Assembly (NCBI RefSeq): GCF_009756665.1
Contig: NZ_CP037953.1
Coordinates: forward strand, 2,728,001 to 2,792,000
Direction of reading: 5' to 3'
DNA from: Permianibacter aggregans
GTDB lineage: Bacteria; Pseudomonadota; Gammaproteobacteria; Enterobacterales; Permianibacteraceae
Length of the DNA stretch: 64,000 nucleotides
Part shown: positions 18,666 to 26,784 of the stretch, in pieces
Numbering within the stretch: the stretch's first letter is position 1
Layout: the number at the start of each line of letters is the position of its first letter
Notes under the pieces: model-generated
What the model saw: only the letters and a program-made list of their open reading frames with translations
Told to the model about the DNA's origin: nothing
Database searches by the model: none
Made by a program: the position numbers and the translations under genes

Positions 18666-20417
18666 ATGTCGAAATTTTGTTCAATTCTGCTGGCGGTCGG
18701 TTTGCTGTTTGGGCAGTCGGCGGCCGCCAATAGCGCCGAGGCGCAGTTCAAGGCGCTGTACAAGGAAGAATGGCAAAAGCGCATGGAGTTCTACCCGTCG
18801 TTTGCGGCCAGTCTTGGCGATAAAGAGGCGGCCGGGCAGTGGACCGACTGGAGCCAGGACGCCATCGACAAACGCCTCAGCTACTGGCAATCGGTGCAGC
18901 AGCGCTTGCAGAAAATCCCGGTCGAGAAATTGAGTGGCGCGCAGCGCATCAACTACCGGATTTTTGCCGACCAGATCGACAACGCCATCAGCGAAATCGA
19001 ACGTGGCGGCTATCTGATGCCGTTCAACAGCGACACCCAGTTCTGGGCCGACATTATCCGCGATGCCGCCGATACCGAATGCAAAACGGTGCAGCAATGT
19101 CAGCGCTATCTGCGTTGGCTGCAGGGCATGCCGAAACATCTGGAGCAGATGACGGTGTTGATGCGCACCGGCCTGCACACCGGCTACAGCGTGCCGCAAG
19201 TCGTATTGCCGGGTCGTGATGCCAGTATTGTCGCCGTGCTCGAAACCGATTTGCAGAAAAGCCCGTTCCTGCCGGATTTGAGCGCGCTGCCGATAGCGCA
19301 ACAACAAGCGATGCTCGACCAATTGCTGCCGGTGATTGCCGAGCAGGTGATGCCGGCGTTTCGGCAATTTCTGAACTTCTATCGCGATGAGTATGTGCCG
19401 AATGCGCGCGCCGATATTGCCGCTACTGCGATGCCCAATGGCGAAGCGTTTTACCAGGCCGAGATTTACCGTTACACGACGCTCGATTGGAGCGCCGAGA
19501 AAATTCACCAGATTGGTTTGGCCGAAGTAAAGCGGATACGCGATGACATGGAGCAGATCCGCCAACAGGTCAATTTTCTCGGTGATCTACCGGCGTTTCT
19601 GAATCACCTGCGTACCGATGCGCAGTTCTTCGCCAAAACCGAGCGTGAACTACTGTCGGCGGCAACGTACTGGGCCAAGAAAATCGACGGAAAACTGCCG
19701 CAGTACTTCGGCAAATTACCGCGTCAACCTTATGGTGTGGTGCCGGTTCCAGCCGAGATTGCACCGACCTACACGACCGGTCGTTACGCCGGCAGCAACG
19801 ATCCGAAGAAAGCCGGGTTCTACTGGGTCAACACCAGTAAACTCGACCAGCGCCCGCTTTGGGCCCTGCCGGCATTGACGCTGCATGAAGCGGTGCCGGG
19901 TCATCATTTGCAAAACGCGTTGGCAGCCGAACAAGGCGAGCAACCGCCATTCCGCCGTTACTCATACATCTCTGCCTACGGTGAAGGCTGGGCGTTGTAC
20001 GCCGAGCATCTTGGCGTCGAAATGGGCATCTATGAAACGCCTTACGATCACTTCGGTCGCTTGGTTTATGAGATGTGGCGCGCCGCGCGTCTGGTCGTCG
20101 ATACCGGCATGCACGCCAAAGGCTGGAGCCGCGATCAGGCGCTGCAATTCATGCGCGACAACACGGCGCTGTCCGAGCATGAAATCACCACCGAAATCGA
20201 TCGCTATATATCCTGGCCGGCGCAGGCGCTTTCCTACAAACTGGGTGAAATCAAGATCCGCGAAATTCGCGCCGATGCCGAAAAAGCATTGGGCAGCAAA
20301 TTCGATTTGCGTGCCTTCCATGACAAGTTGCTGTCGCTTGGCTCGGTGCCATTAACGGTGCTGGAAGACGAAATGCGACGCTGGCAACAGCAACAAGTAA
20401 AGAAAGCGGATGCGTGA
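18666..20417 (+). CDS. DUF885-family exported metalloprotease-like protein
   Basis: A 583-residue protein with a signal peptide (residues 1-20, cut near AAANS). The diagnostic zinc-type motif HEAVPGHHLQ lies at about 407-416, with a downstream glutamate-rich segment YGEGWALYAEHLG near 440 that could complete the metal site. This is the DUF885 layout, whose members are related to gluzincin peptidases and are about 550-620 residues long. Substrates are unknown. The start at ATG 18666 opens the signal peptide; the upstream in-frame ATG at 18615 would put 17 extra residues before it. A membrane-protein gene follows 20 bases later. Confidence 0.83.
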   Translation: MSKFCSILLAVGLLFGQSAAANSAEAQFKALYKEEWQKRMEFYPSFAASLGDKEAAGQWTDWSQDAIDKRLSYWQSVQQRLQKIPVEKLSGAQRINYRIFADQIDNAISEIERGGYLMPFNSDTQFWADIIRDAADTECKTVQQCQRYLRWLQGMPKHLEQMTVLMRTGLHTGYSVPQVVLPGRDASIVAVLETDLQKSPFLPDLSALPIAQQQAMLDQLLPVIAEQVMPAFRQFLNFYRDEYVPNARADIAATAMPNGEAFYQAEIYRYTTLDWSAEKIHQIGLAEVKRIRDDMEQIRQQVNFLGDLPAFLNHLRTDAQFFAKTERELLSAATYWAKKIDGKLPQYFGKLPRQPYGVVPVPAEIAPTYTTGRYAGSNDPKKAGFYWVNTSKLDQRPLWALPALTLHEAVPGHHLQNALAAEQGEQPPFRRYSYISAYGEGWALYAEHLGVEMGIYETPYDHFGRLVYEMWRAARLVVDTGMHAKGWSRDQALQFMRDNTALSEHEITTEIDRYISWPAQALSYKLGEIKIREIRADAEKALGSKFDLRAFHDKLLSLGSVPLTVLEDEMRRWQQQQVKKADA

Positions 20418-20437
20418 AGCATTGAGCATGTGAACTC

Positions 20438-21136
20438 ATGAAGAGTCGCGGACAGCTTTGGCGACAGATCTGGCGTGATCAGTGGCGATTGCTGAGCTTT
20501 CGCCGCATGGAGTTTTCGCCGGAGGACTTTCGCTCGTACTTGCTCTATGGCTTGACCGTAACCTGGTTATGCGGCATTGGCAGATACTGGGATAATCCGC
20601 GTGCTGAGCTGTGGCAACACTTGGGATTGGGCTCGCTGGAATACGTGGTGATCCTGGCCGCCTTGCTTTGGCTGATTGCTGCACCACTAAACCCTCGCCA
20701 CTGGCAGTACAAAAACGTCCTGCTATTTGTAACGCTTACTTCTTTGCCAGCATTGCTGTACGCCATTCCGGTAGAACGATTTATGCCGCTTGCGCTGGCA
20801 CAAACCGTGAATGTCTGGTTTCTGGCGGTTGTCGCGAGCTGGCGAGTGGCAATGCTGGCCTATTTTCTCAATCGGGTTGCGCAGCTCAGCGGATTGAAAA
20901 TTATCGTGGCAAGCTTGCTGCCGCTTACCCTGATTGTCACCGCGTTGAGCATGCTGAATCTCGAACATGTCGTGTTCAATATCATGGCTGGCATTTCGGA
21001 GTCGGATAAAACGGGTAACGATGCCGCCTATTCAATTCTGCTGATCATCACTACGCTGTCCGTGCTGTTATCGCCGATATTGATCCTGATTTATGTTGGT
21101 TTGCTTCTACAGGCCAGACAGGAACGCGCCGAATAG
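20438..21136 (+). CDS. Polytopic membrane protein, Yip1-like
   Basis: A 232-residue inner-membrane protein with a charged N-terminus (residues 1-30) and about five or six membrane helices. The spacing and the early RMEFSPEDFRSYLLYG segment recall bacterial YIP1-domain proteins of unknown function, but the match is weak. It begins 20 bases after the DUF885 gene and is probably cotranscribed. Its end is 11 bases from the convergent bioA stop, with no terminator visible between them. Confidence 0.6.
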   Translation: MKSRGQLWRQIWRDQWRLLSFRRMEFSPEDFRSYLLYGLTVTWLCGIGRYWDNPRAELWQHLGLGSLEYVVILAALLWLIAAPLNPRHWQYKNVLLFVTLTSLPALLYAIPVERFMPLALAQTVNVWFLAVVASWRVAMLAYFLNRVAQLSGLKIIVASLLPLTLIVTALSMLNLEHVVFNIMAGISESDKTGNDAAYSILLIITTLSVLLSPILILIYVGLLLQARQERAE

Positions 21137-21147
21137 CGATTGACGCG

Positions 21148-22494
21148 TCACTGCACCATCAATGGCAAACCGGTTCTGATGATTTCAGTAAGTGTCGCGA
21201 TCTGTTCGTCGCTGACCACATAAGGCGGCATCAAATAAACGACGGAGCCGATCGGGCGAATCAATGCGCCGTGTTGCTGAGCGTGTTGATACATCCGCAA
21301 TCCGCGCCGCTCTCGCCAATCGAACGGGGTTTTACTGGCCTTATCCTTGACCACTTCCAGCGCGATGATCATGCCGGTTTGTCGCAATTCCGCAACATTC
21401 GGATGATCCTGCAAATCTTCCAGAGCATGCCGGAGCAATTGCTGTGTGCGCTGATTCTTTTCCAGCCAATTATCACGCAACAGCAAATCTATCGTCGCGC
21501 AAGCCGAACGGCAGGCCAATGGGTTGCCGGTGTAGCTATGTGAATGCAAGAAGCCGCGCATCGATTCGTAGCTGTCGTAGAACGCGTTGAATACCGCATC
21601 GGAGGTCATGACGGCCGATAGCGGCAGAAAGCCGGACGTCAGTGCTTTGGAAAGGCAAAGAAAATCCGGGGTGATATCGGCCTGATTGCAAGCGAACATC
21701 GTGCCGGTACGACCGAAGCCGACGGCAATCTCATCGGCGATCAAATGCACGCCATAACGATCGCAGGCTTCACGTAATAACTTCAAATAAACGGGGTGAT
21801 ACATGCGCATGCCGGTCGCGCATTGCACCAGCGGCTCGAGAATGACGGCGGCGATTTCTCCGTGGCGTTCAGCCAGCATTTTTTCCATCGCGACAAATTG
21901 ACGCTCAGTGTATTGCTGCCAACTCTCACCGGCTTCACGGAAATAGCAATCCGGCGAATCGACCAGCATTGCTTCCATCAATAGCGGTGCGTAGGTTTCC
22001 TTGAACAACGCGACATCGCCAACGGCCAGCGCTCCCAAGGTTTCGCCGTGGTAGCCATTTTTCAGCGCGACGAACTTGGTCTTGTCGGTTTTACCGGCGT
22101 TGCGCCAGTAGTGGAAGGACATTTTCAGCGCGATTTCGATGGCACTGGAACCGTTCTCACCGAAGAAACATTTATTCAGATTGCCGGGTGTCAGTGCCGC
22201 CAGCTTCTCGCCGAGCTCGACGGCTGGCTGATGGGAAAAACCGGCGAAGATCACGTGCTCAATCTGATCGAGCTGATCTTTGATGGCATCGCGGATTTCC
22301 GGATTACCGTGACCAAGAATATTGGTCCACCAGGAACTGATCGCGTCGATATAGCGTTTGCCGTCGAAATCTTCCAGGTAAACGCCATCGCCACGCTTGA
22401 TCGGAATTAGCGGGTAGCGCTCGTGGTCGCTCATCTGTGTGCAGGGATGCCACAAGTGCGCCAGATCGCGTTGCATCATTTGTTGATTGTTCAT
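21148..22494 (-). CDS. bioA: Adenosylmethionine-8-amino-7-oxononanoate aminotransferase
   Basis: A 448-residue class III aminotransferase of biotin synthesis. It uses S-adenosylmethionine as amino donor to convert KAPA to DAPA. Diagnostic features are the N-terminal HLWHPCTQM, GSSAIEIALKMSFHYWR near 118-135, the PLP-binding lysine in CLSKALTSGFLPLSA near 277, and IRPIGSVVYLMPPYV near the end. The start is ATG 22494; a longer frame reaching 22659 has no coding character. The rest of the biotin pathway is not in this window, and no BirA-type operator is seen in the 79-base gap to the divergent DUF924 gene. Confidence 0.93.
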   Translation of the reverse strand: MNNQQMMQRDLAHLWHPCTQMSDHERYPLIPIKRGDGVYLEDFDGKRYIDAISSWWTNILGHGNPEIRDAIKDQLDQIEHVIFAGFSHQPAVELGEKLAALTPGNLNKCFFGENGSSAIEIALKMSFHYWRNAGKTDKTKFVALKNGYHGETLGALAVGDVALFKETYAPLLMEAMLVDSPDCYFREAGESWQQYTERQFVAMEKMLAERHGEIAAVILEPLVQCATGMRMYHPVYLKLLREACDRYGVHLIADEIAVGFGRTGTMFACNQADITPDFLCLSKALTSGFLPLSAVMTSDAVFNAFYDSYESMRGFLHSHSYTGNPLACRSACATIDLLLRDNWLEKNQRTQQLLRHALEDLQDHPNVAELRQTGMIIALEVVKDKASKTPFDWRERRGLRMYQHAQQHGALIRPIGSVVYLMPPYVVSDEQIATLTEIIRTGLPLMVQ

Positions 22495-22573
22495 GACTAC
22501 GCCGGTTCGTCTTGGAGTTTGCCGATGGGCTATTGTATCGTTAATTGCGAGGCGGGTAGACAGGAGCAGATGA

Positions 22574-23176
22574 ATGGACGGGCGTTTGCAACAGGTGCTG
22601 AACTTTTGGTTTGGCGACAATTGGCATGATGCTGCCGTCACGGCCAAAACCCAAGGCAAGATCTGGTGGCAAAAATCGACGCAGACCGACAGTGAAATTC
22701 GTCATCGTTTTGCTGAACTGCTGGACGAGGAAATGCAGGACAGACTGCAGGACCAGCGTGCGCCAGAAGCGCTGCTGGCACGCATCATTCTGACCGATCA
22801 AATGACCCGCAATATGTTTCGCGGTCAACCCCAGTCATTCGCCTGCGATGAGCGCGCACGCTGGTTGTCCGGTCAATTGCTTGAGCGTGATGACTATGTG
22901 CAATTGCCGTTGATTGCCCAGGTGTTCGTATTCATGCCATTGGAGCACAGCGAACGACTGGCTGATCAGCAGATGTGCCTGCAGTATTTTCAGGCGCTGG
23001 TCGAGCGCGCCGATCCGGCCCAGAAAGGATTGTTTCGTGATTACCTGAATTATGCCCAGAAGCATCTGGAGATTATCGAGCGCTTTGGCCGTTTTCCGCA
23101 TCGCAATGCGATTGTAGGGCGTGATTCGACGCGGGAAGAGCAAGATTTTCTGCGTCAACCCGGTTCAAGTTTCTGA
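22574..23176 (+). CDS. DUF924-family protein
   Basis: A 200-residue all-helical protein with the DUF924 hallmarks: VLNFWFGD at the start, WWQKSTQTDSEIRHRF near 25-40, ILTDQMTRNMFRG near 75-87, FVFMPLEHSE near 118-127, and a closing FGRFPHRNAIVGR. The fold resembles tetratricopeptide-like helical bundles and no enzymatic role is established. The start at ATG 22574 lies seven bases after AGGAG, which rules out the out-of-frame ATG at 22570. It is divergent from bioA and convergent with the tapT-like gene. Confidence 0.9.
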   Translation: MDGRLQQVLNFWFGDNWHDAAVTAKTQGKIWWQKSTQTDSEIRHRFAELLDEEMQDRLQDQRAPEALLARIILTDQMTRNMFRGQPQSFACDERARWLSGQLLERDDYVQLPLIAQVFVFMPLEHSERLADQQMCLQYFQALVERADPAQKGLFRDYLNYAQKHLEIIERFGRFPHRNAIVGRDSTREEQDFLRQPGSSF

Positions 23177-23230
23177 TCCGGATCGAGCTTCTGATTGGGA
23201 AATGACGGCTTCGTCGGCGATATTGCAGGA

Positions 23231-23284
23231 CTAAAGCCCGGTTACAAGTTGGACAGATCGGATCTCTTGCAACACGGGCTTTAG
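23231..23284. repeat. 54-base imperfect hairpin between convergent genes
   Basis: Arms 23231-23248 and 23266-23284 pair over about 17 bases with one bulge and one mismatch. The ends CTAAAGCCCG and CGGGCTTTAG are perfect. The loop holds a second small palindrome, AGATCGGATCT. No T tract follows, so it is either an atypical terminator or a dispersed palindromic repeat. Confidence 0.6.
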
Positions 23285-23305
23285 ACCAACAATTCAGAAA
23301 ACTGA

Positions 23306-24019
23306 TTATGAACTTTTGGGCTTGTTCGACCGGCGCCGTGGTGACGGTCCGGGTTTGCCGATAGGTGTTATCGTGCCATGTTTTACGCCGTCGCGATAGC
23401 GTTGCAAAAGCCGGCGAAAAGATGCTAGCAAATCATCGCTGACTTGTTGCGGCTCACCGAAAATTTCCAGTGTGTAAGCGATCGATTCGATCGTTGACAG
23501 GCATTCACTGCGTGGCTCCTTGCGCAGCTTGCCGTACAGCGAATGCTGACGTGGACGAATGACAATGCGCCAGCATTTCAACAGCCAGGGATTGCGCCAC
23601 CACAAGGTTTTTGCCTGCGCCCAGGTGCCATCAAGCACGACGATGCCTTTTATTTGCTCAAGCGGAACCTGCGCTTCTTCATCTTTGTTGTTGAAGAAAT
23701 AAATTTCCGACTCGTCCTGACGCTGCTGGATTTCGCGGAATTTGTATTGACTGCCAAGAAACAACACGGCCCATTCTTTCGGATTGATGTCAAAGCCGGT
23801 AACGGATTTCAGATTGGCGACACTCAAGCCGACTTTCAACGAAGAGTTACTGAGCTGCAAATGCGCCAGCATCGCCGAGCCCAGATGCTTATCCGGCTCC
23901 TGCGGGTGCTGCAAAATCGCAACATGCAAACGGGTATCGTGTGGTGTGATTTGATCACATAAGCAGAGTTCAGGGACTTTCTGGCATTGCGGACAAGTAA
24001 GACTCATGGTTGTCGTCAT
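23306..24019 (-). CDS. tapT: tRNA-uridine aminocarboxypropyltransferase (DTW domain)
   Basis: A 237-residue DTW-domain protein. The N-terminal metal-like CPQCQKVPELCLC cluster, the HPQEPDKHLGSA segment near 38-50 and the family motif VLDGTWAQAK near 128-137 match the TapT/YfiP group. TapT transfers the 3-amino-3-carboxypropyl group of S-adenosylmethionine to U47 of tRNA. The C-terminus ends in a basic tail (PSPRRRSNKPKS), suited to RNA binding. The start at ATG 24019 is favoured, with ATG 24007 as alternative. It lies just downstream of the ahcY terminator and is probably transcribed on its own. The function is inferred from family. Confidence 0.8.
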   Translation of the reverse strand: MTTTMSLTCPQCQKVPELCLCDQITPHDTRLHVAILQHPQEPDKHLGSAMLAHLQLSNSSLKVGLSVANLKSVTGFDINPKEWAVLFLGSQYKFREIQQRQDESEIYFFNNKDEEAQVPLEQIKGIVVLDGTWAQAKTLWWRNPWLLKCWRIVIRPRQHSLYGKLRKEPRSECLSTIESIAYTLEIFGEPQQVSDDLLASFRRLLQRYRDGVKHGTITPIGKPGPSPRRRSNKPKSS

Positions 24020-24065
24020 GAACTCTGAAATGGTTGCGTGAAAAGAAAATGGAAAAGGGGAAAAC

Positions 24066-24101
24066 AAAAAAGCGCGAGCGGGTTGCCGGTCGCGCTTTTT
24101 C
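24066..24101 (-). terminator. Rho-independent terminator of ahcY
   Basis: Read on the minus strand, AAAAAGCGCGA and TCGCGCTTTTT form an 11-base stem around a 12-base loop and run into TTTTTTGTTTT. It begins eight bases past the ahcY stop. Confidence 0.88.
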
Positions 24102-24108
24102 TTGTTGC

Positions 24109-25527
24109 TTAGTAGCGGTAATGTTCCGGCTTGTACGGACCTTCGACTGGCACGCTGATGTAATCGGCTTGGGCCTGGCTCAGCTTGGTCAGGTTGGCGC
24201 CGATTTTCTGCAGATGCAGGCGGGCCACTTTTTCGTCGAGGTGTTTCGGCAGTACGTACACTTTGTTTTCGTACTCGTTGCCACGGGTGAACAACTCGAT
24301 TTGCGCCAGCGTCTGGTTGGTGAAGCTGTTCGACATGACGAACGACGGGTGGCCGGTGGCGCAGCCCAGATTCACCAGGCGGCCTTCAGCCAACAGGATG
24401 ATGCGATTGCCGCTAGGCAGAATGATGTGATCGACTTGCGGCTTGATGTTTTCCCACGGGTATTGACGCATTTTCGCGACCTGGATTTCCGAATCGAAAT
24501 GGCCGATGTTGCAGACGATGGTGTTGTGTTTCATCTTGACCATATGGTCGTGGGTGATGACATCGAAGTTGCCAGTGGCGGTAACGAAAATATCGGCCTT
24601 GTCGCAGACCTCGTCCATCGTTACGACACGGTAACCTTCCATCGCCGCTTGCAAGGCGCAAATCGGGTCGATTTCAGTAATCCAGACGGTAGCGCCCAAG
24701 CCGCGCAAGCTTTGCGCGCAGCCTTTGCCGACATCGCCATAACCGCAGACGACGGCAATTTTGCCAGCGATCATCACGTCGGTGGCGCGCTTGATGCCGT
24801 CGACCAGCGATTCACGGCAGCCATAGAGGTTGTCGAACTTGGCTTTGGTGACCGAGTCATTGACGTTGATCGCCGGGAACGGCAGTTGGCCTTTTTTCGC
24901 CATTTCGTACAGGCGATGCACGCCCGTTGTGGTTTCTTCGGTGACGCCTTTGATTTCTTTTAGGCGCTTGGAATACCAGTTCGGATCTTGTTTCAGGTAA
25001 CGGGCAATCGACGCGTACAAGGCTTTTTCTTCGTCGTTGTTCGGTTTGCTGATTACCGCCGCATCTTTTTCGGCTTTGGCGCCGAGCATCAACAGCAGTG
25101 TGGCGTCGCCGCCATCATCGAGAATCATGTTGGCATGATTGTCGTTAGGCCAGGTGAAAATCTTGTGGGTGAATTCCCAGTATTCGTCCAGCGATTCACC
25201 TTTGTGCGCGAACACCGGAATGCCGGCGGCGGCAATCGCGGCGGCAGCGTGATCCTGGGTCGAGAACACGTTGCAGGAGGCCCAGCGCACTTCAGCGCCA
25301 AGCGCCGTCAGCGTTTCAATCAGTACCGCAGTCTGAATGGTCATATGCAGCGAACCGGCAATGCGGGCGCCTTTCAACGGCTTCTTGGCACCGTATTCCT
25401 CACGCGTGGCCATCAGGCCTGGCATTTCGGTTTCGGCAATGAACAGCTCTTTGCGGCCCCAATCGGCCAGCGACATGTCTTTGACAGCAAAATCGGTAAA
25501 ACCGGATGTCTTGGCGACAGCAGTCAT
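24109..25527 (-). CDS. ahcY: Adenosylhomocysteinase
   Basis: A 472-residue NAD-dependent enzyme that splits S-adenosylhomocysteine into homocysteine and adenosine, clearing the product of methyltransferases. Visible motifs include [14 protein letters not shown] near 60-73, the NAD-binding [18 protein letters not shown] near 262-279, and the C-terminal PDHYRY-like end EHYRY. The length, with the insertion around 150-190, fits the long bacterial form. The gene is preceded by an SAH riboswitch, so expression should rise when its substrate builds up. GGAG lies upstream of the ATG within the riboswitch expression platform. Confidence 0.96.
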   Translation of the reverse strand: MTAVAKTSGFTDFAVKDMSLADWGRKELFIAETEMPGLMATREEYGAKKPLKGARIAGSLHMTIQTAVLIETLTALGAEVRWASCNVFSTQDHAAAAIAAAGIPVFAHKGESLDEYWEFTHKIFTWPNDNHANMILDDGGDATLLLMLGAKAEKDAAVISKPNNDEEKALYASIARYLKQDPNWYSKRLKEIKGVTEETTTGVHRLYEMAKKGQLPFPAINVNDSVTKAKFDNLYGCRESLVDGIKRATDVMIAGKIAVVCGYGDVGKGCAQSLRGLGATVWITEIDPICALQAAMEGYRVVTMDEVCDKADIFVTATGNFDVITHDHMVKMKHNTIVCNIGHFDSEIQVAKMRQYPWENIKPQVDHIILPSGNRIILLAEGRLVNLGCATGHPSFVMSNSFTNQTLAQIELFTRGNEYENKVYVLPKHLDEKVARLHLQKIGANLTKLSQAQADYISVPVEGPYKPEHYRY

Positions 25528-25549
25528 CGTTTATCTCCATTGATTTACC

Positions 25550-25615
25550 GGGCGCCGTTGACGTTGATGACCCATCCAAGCCTGGCTTCACGTAGGAAGT
25601 CGCAGCGCCCCTTGG
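25550..25615 (-). ncRNA. S-adenosylhomocysteine riboswitch before ahcY
   Basis: On the minus strand the aptamer reads CCAAG-GGGCGCTGCGAC, a small hairpin (CTTCC-TACG-TGAAG, imperfect), CCAGG-CTTGG and then AACGGCGCCC. CCAAG pairs with CTTGG (P1), and GGGCGC pairs with GCGCCC to form the pseudoknot. This is the SAH (ahcY-type) riboswitch consensus. It ends about 22 bases before the ATG, with the GGAG ribosome site just after it, so ligand binding probably exposes that site and turns the gene on. Confidence 0.95.
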
Positions 25616-25780
25616 TTGGGGTGAAAGGTATTGCTACAGGGTACTGATACGCGCTTACCCGCTGCTCCGATGGCTCGGGCCGGCAAGTCGGGCGATATTT
25701 TACCTGCAGCGTCGTCGATCAGGAAACCGTTGATTCTGGTCTTACCTGTCAGTGCTTGGCAGCATCCTTCAGATTTGGGG

Positions 25781-25809
25781 TTGACGGACGGGGGCGTGCT
25801 CATGAAAAT
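25781..25809 (+). promoter_or_regulatory. Probable promoter of the tetR gene
   Basis: TTGACG (25781-25786) and GAAAAT (25804-25809) are 17 bases apart, a reasonable sigma-70 promoter. Two operator copies begin right at its -10 box, which fits repression of the regulator's own gene. Confidence 0.5.
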
Positions 25810-25835
25810 GACGAACCGTCAATGACGGGTCGTCA
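25809..25835. promoter_or_regulatory. Two adjacent copies of the TetR operator
   Basis: TGACGAACCGTCA (25809-25821) and TGACGGGTCGTCA (25823-25835) stand one base apart and together form a larger near-perfect palindrome. Both resemble TGACGAATCGTCA at 26750-26762 before the exporter gene. They overlap the end of the tetR promoter. Confidence 0.75.
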
Positions 25836-25887
25836 CTTATCTGTCCGAAGTGATGAAGTCCGTCCGTTGTATTTGGCAAAGGTGTCT

Positions 25888-26637
25888 ATGAGCCCACGTG
25901 TGTTGTCCGAACAGTCGCAAGCCGATCGCGAGCTGGAATTGATTCAGCAGGCCCGGCTATTGATCGAGCGTGATGGCATCCATGCCCTGACCATCGACAA
26001 GCTGGTCACGATGGTGCCTTATTCGAAAGGTACGATTTATAACCACTTTGGCAGCAAGGAAGATTTGCTGATTGCCGTCGCCAATCTTTGCATCACCGAA
26101 GTCACTGAGCTGTTCCGGCGGGCAATGTCGTACATGGGCAAAAGTCGCGAACGCGGGCTGGTGATCATGTTGTCGTACCTGATTTGGGCTCGCCTGCATC
26201 CGATGCAGTTGTTCATTGTGCTGACCGCGCATTCGCCTTCCGTTGTGGAGCGGGCAGACGACAAGCGCACCGAGCGCCATCTGCAACTGGAAGGGCAGTT
26301 GATGCAGTTGGTGCTGAAGGTATTTACCGATGCCGTGGAAGACGGTGACTTGATTCTGCCACCGGGTATGGATGTGCAACGCATGGTATTCGCCATGTGG
26401 TCAGCCGGTTTTGGTGCCATTGCCTTGGTGACCAGCAAATGCGATTGCGCTGGCGCCATCGGATTTGAAATTGAGCGCGAATTTTTTACCAATGTGCAGA
26501 TGATGGCGGACGGCATGCAGTGGCAGCCAATGTCCAACCAGTTTGATTACAAAGCGGTATTGCGCAAAGCCTCAGCGGAGTTATTCGCGGAGGAAATGCG
26601 GCAACTGGAAGTGCTAGGCAGACCGCTGCAGTTTTAA
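25888..26637 (+). CDS. TetR-family transcriptional repressor
   Basis: A 249-residue regulator. The N-terminal helix-turn-helix is clear (ARLLIERDGIHALTIDKLV then YSKGTIYNHFGSKEDLL, about residues 20-65). The larger C-terminal half should bind a ligand; it has a CDC pair near 190. The start at ATG 25888 is chosen because ATG 25822 lies inside the operator pair. The gene precedes the RND exporter by 147 bases, and the same 13-base operator occurs before both, so it should repress itself and the exporter genes. The inducer is unknown, perhaps an exporter substrate. Confidence 0.87.
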   Translation: MSPRVLSEQSQADRELELIQQARLLIERDGIHALTIDKLVTMVPYSKGTIYNHFGSKEDLLIAVANLCITEVTELFRRAMSYMGKSRERGLVIMLSYLIWARLHPMQLFIVLTAHSPSVVERADDKRTERHLQLEGQLMQLVLKVFTDAVEDGDLILPPGMDVQRMVFAMWSAGFGAIALVTSKCDCAGAIGFEIEREFFTNVQMMADGMQWQPMSNQFDYKAVLRKASAELFAEEMRQLEVLGRPLQF

Positions 26638-26646
26638 GTTTTTGGG

Positions 26647-26677
26647 TGCCGGTTTTGCGTTCGCTGAACCGGCATTT
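26647..26677 (+). terminator. Weak terminator-like hairpin after tetR
   Basis: TGCCGGTT and AACCGGCA form an eight-base stem around a 12-base loop, followed by TTTATG. It lies 10 bases after the tetR stop. The short T tail makes the call modest. Confidence 0.4.
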
Positions 26678-26749
26678 ATGCATGAGTTTACAGGTAAGCA
26701 GTCTTGAACACGGAGTCGCGCATTAAGGCGATTTTTTTCGCTGCAATGG

Positions 26750-26762
26750 TGACGAATCGTCA
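26750..26762. promoter_or_regulatory. TetR operator before the RND/MMPL exporter
   Basis: TGACGAATCGTCA is a perfect palindrome around one base and differs by one base from the first copy before tetR. It lies 22 bases before the exporter ATG. Confidence 0.75.
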
Positions 26763-26784
26763 ACAATGAATAAGGGGCCTCGTC

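Noticed and set aside
18681-19565. A 294-residue minus-strand frame inside the DUF885 gene
   Set aside because: Antisense shadow of a gene with a clear HEAVPGHH motif and signal peptide.
22495-22573. Biotin repressor (BirA) operator before bioA
   Set aside because: No TTGTAAACC / GGTTTACAA dyad is seen.
24034-24963. A 309-residue plus-strand frame across the ahcY 3' end
   Set aside because: It lies antisense to ahcY and crosses its terminator, and has no recognisable domain.
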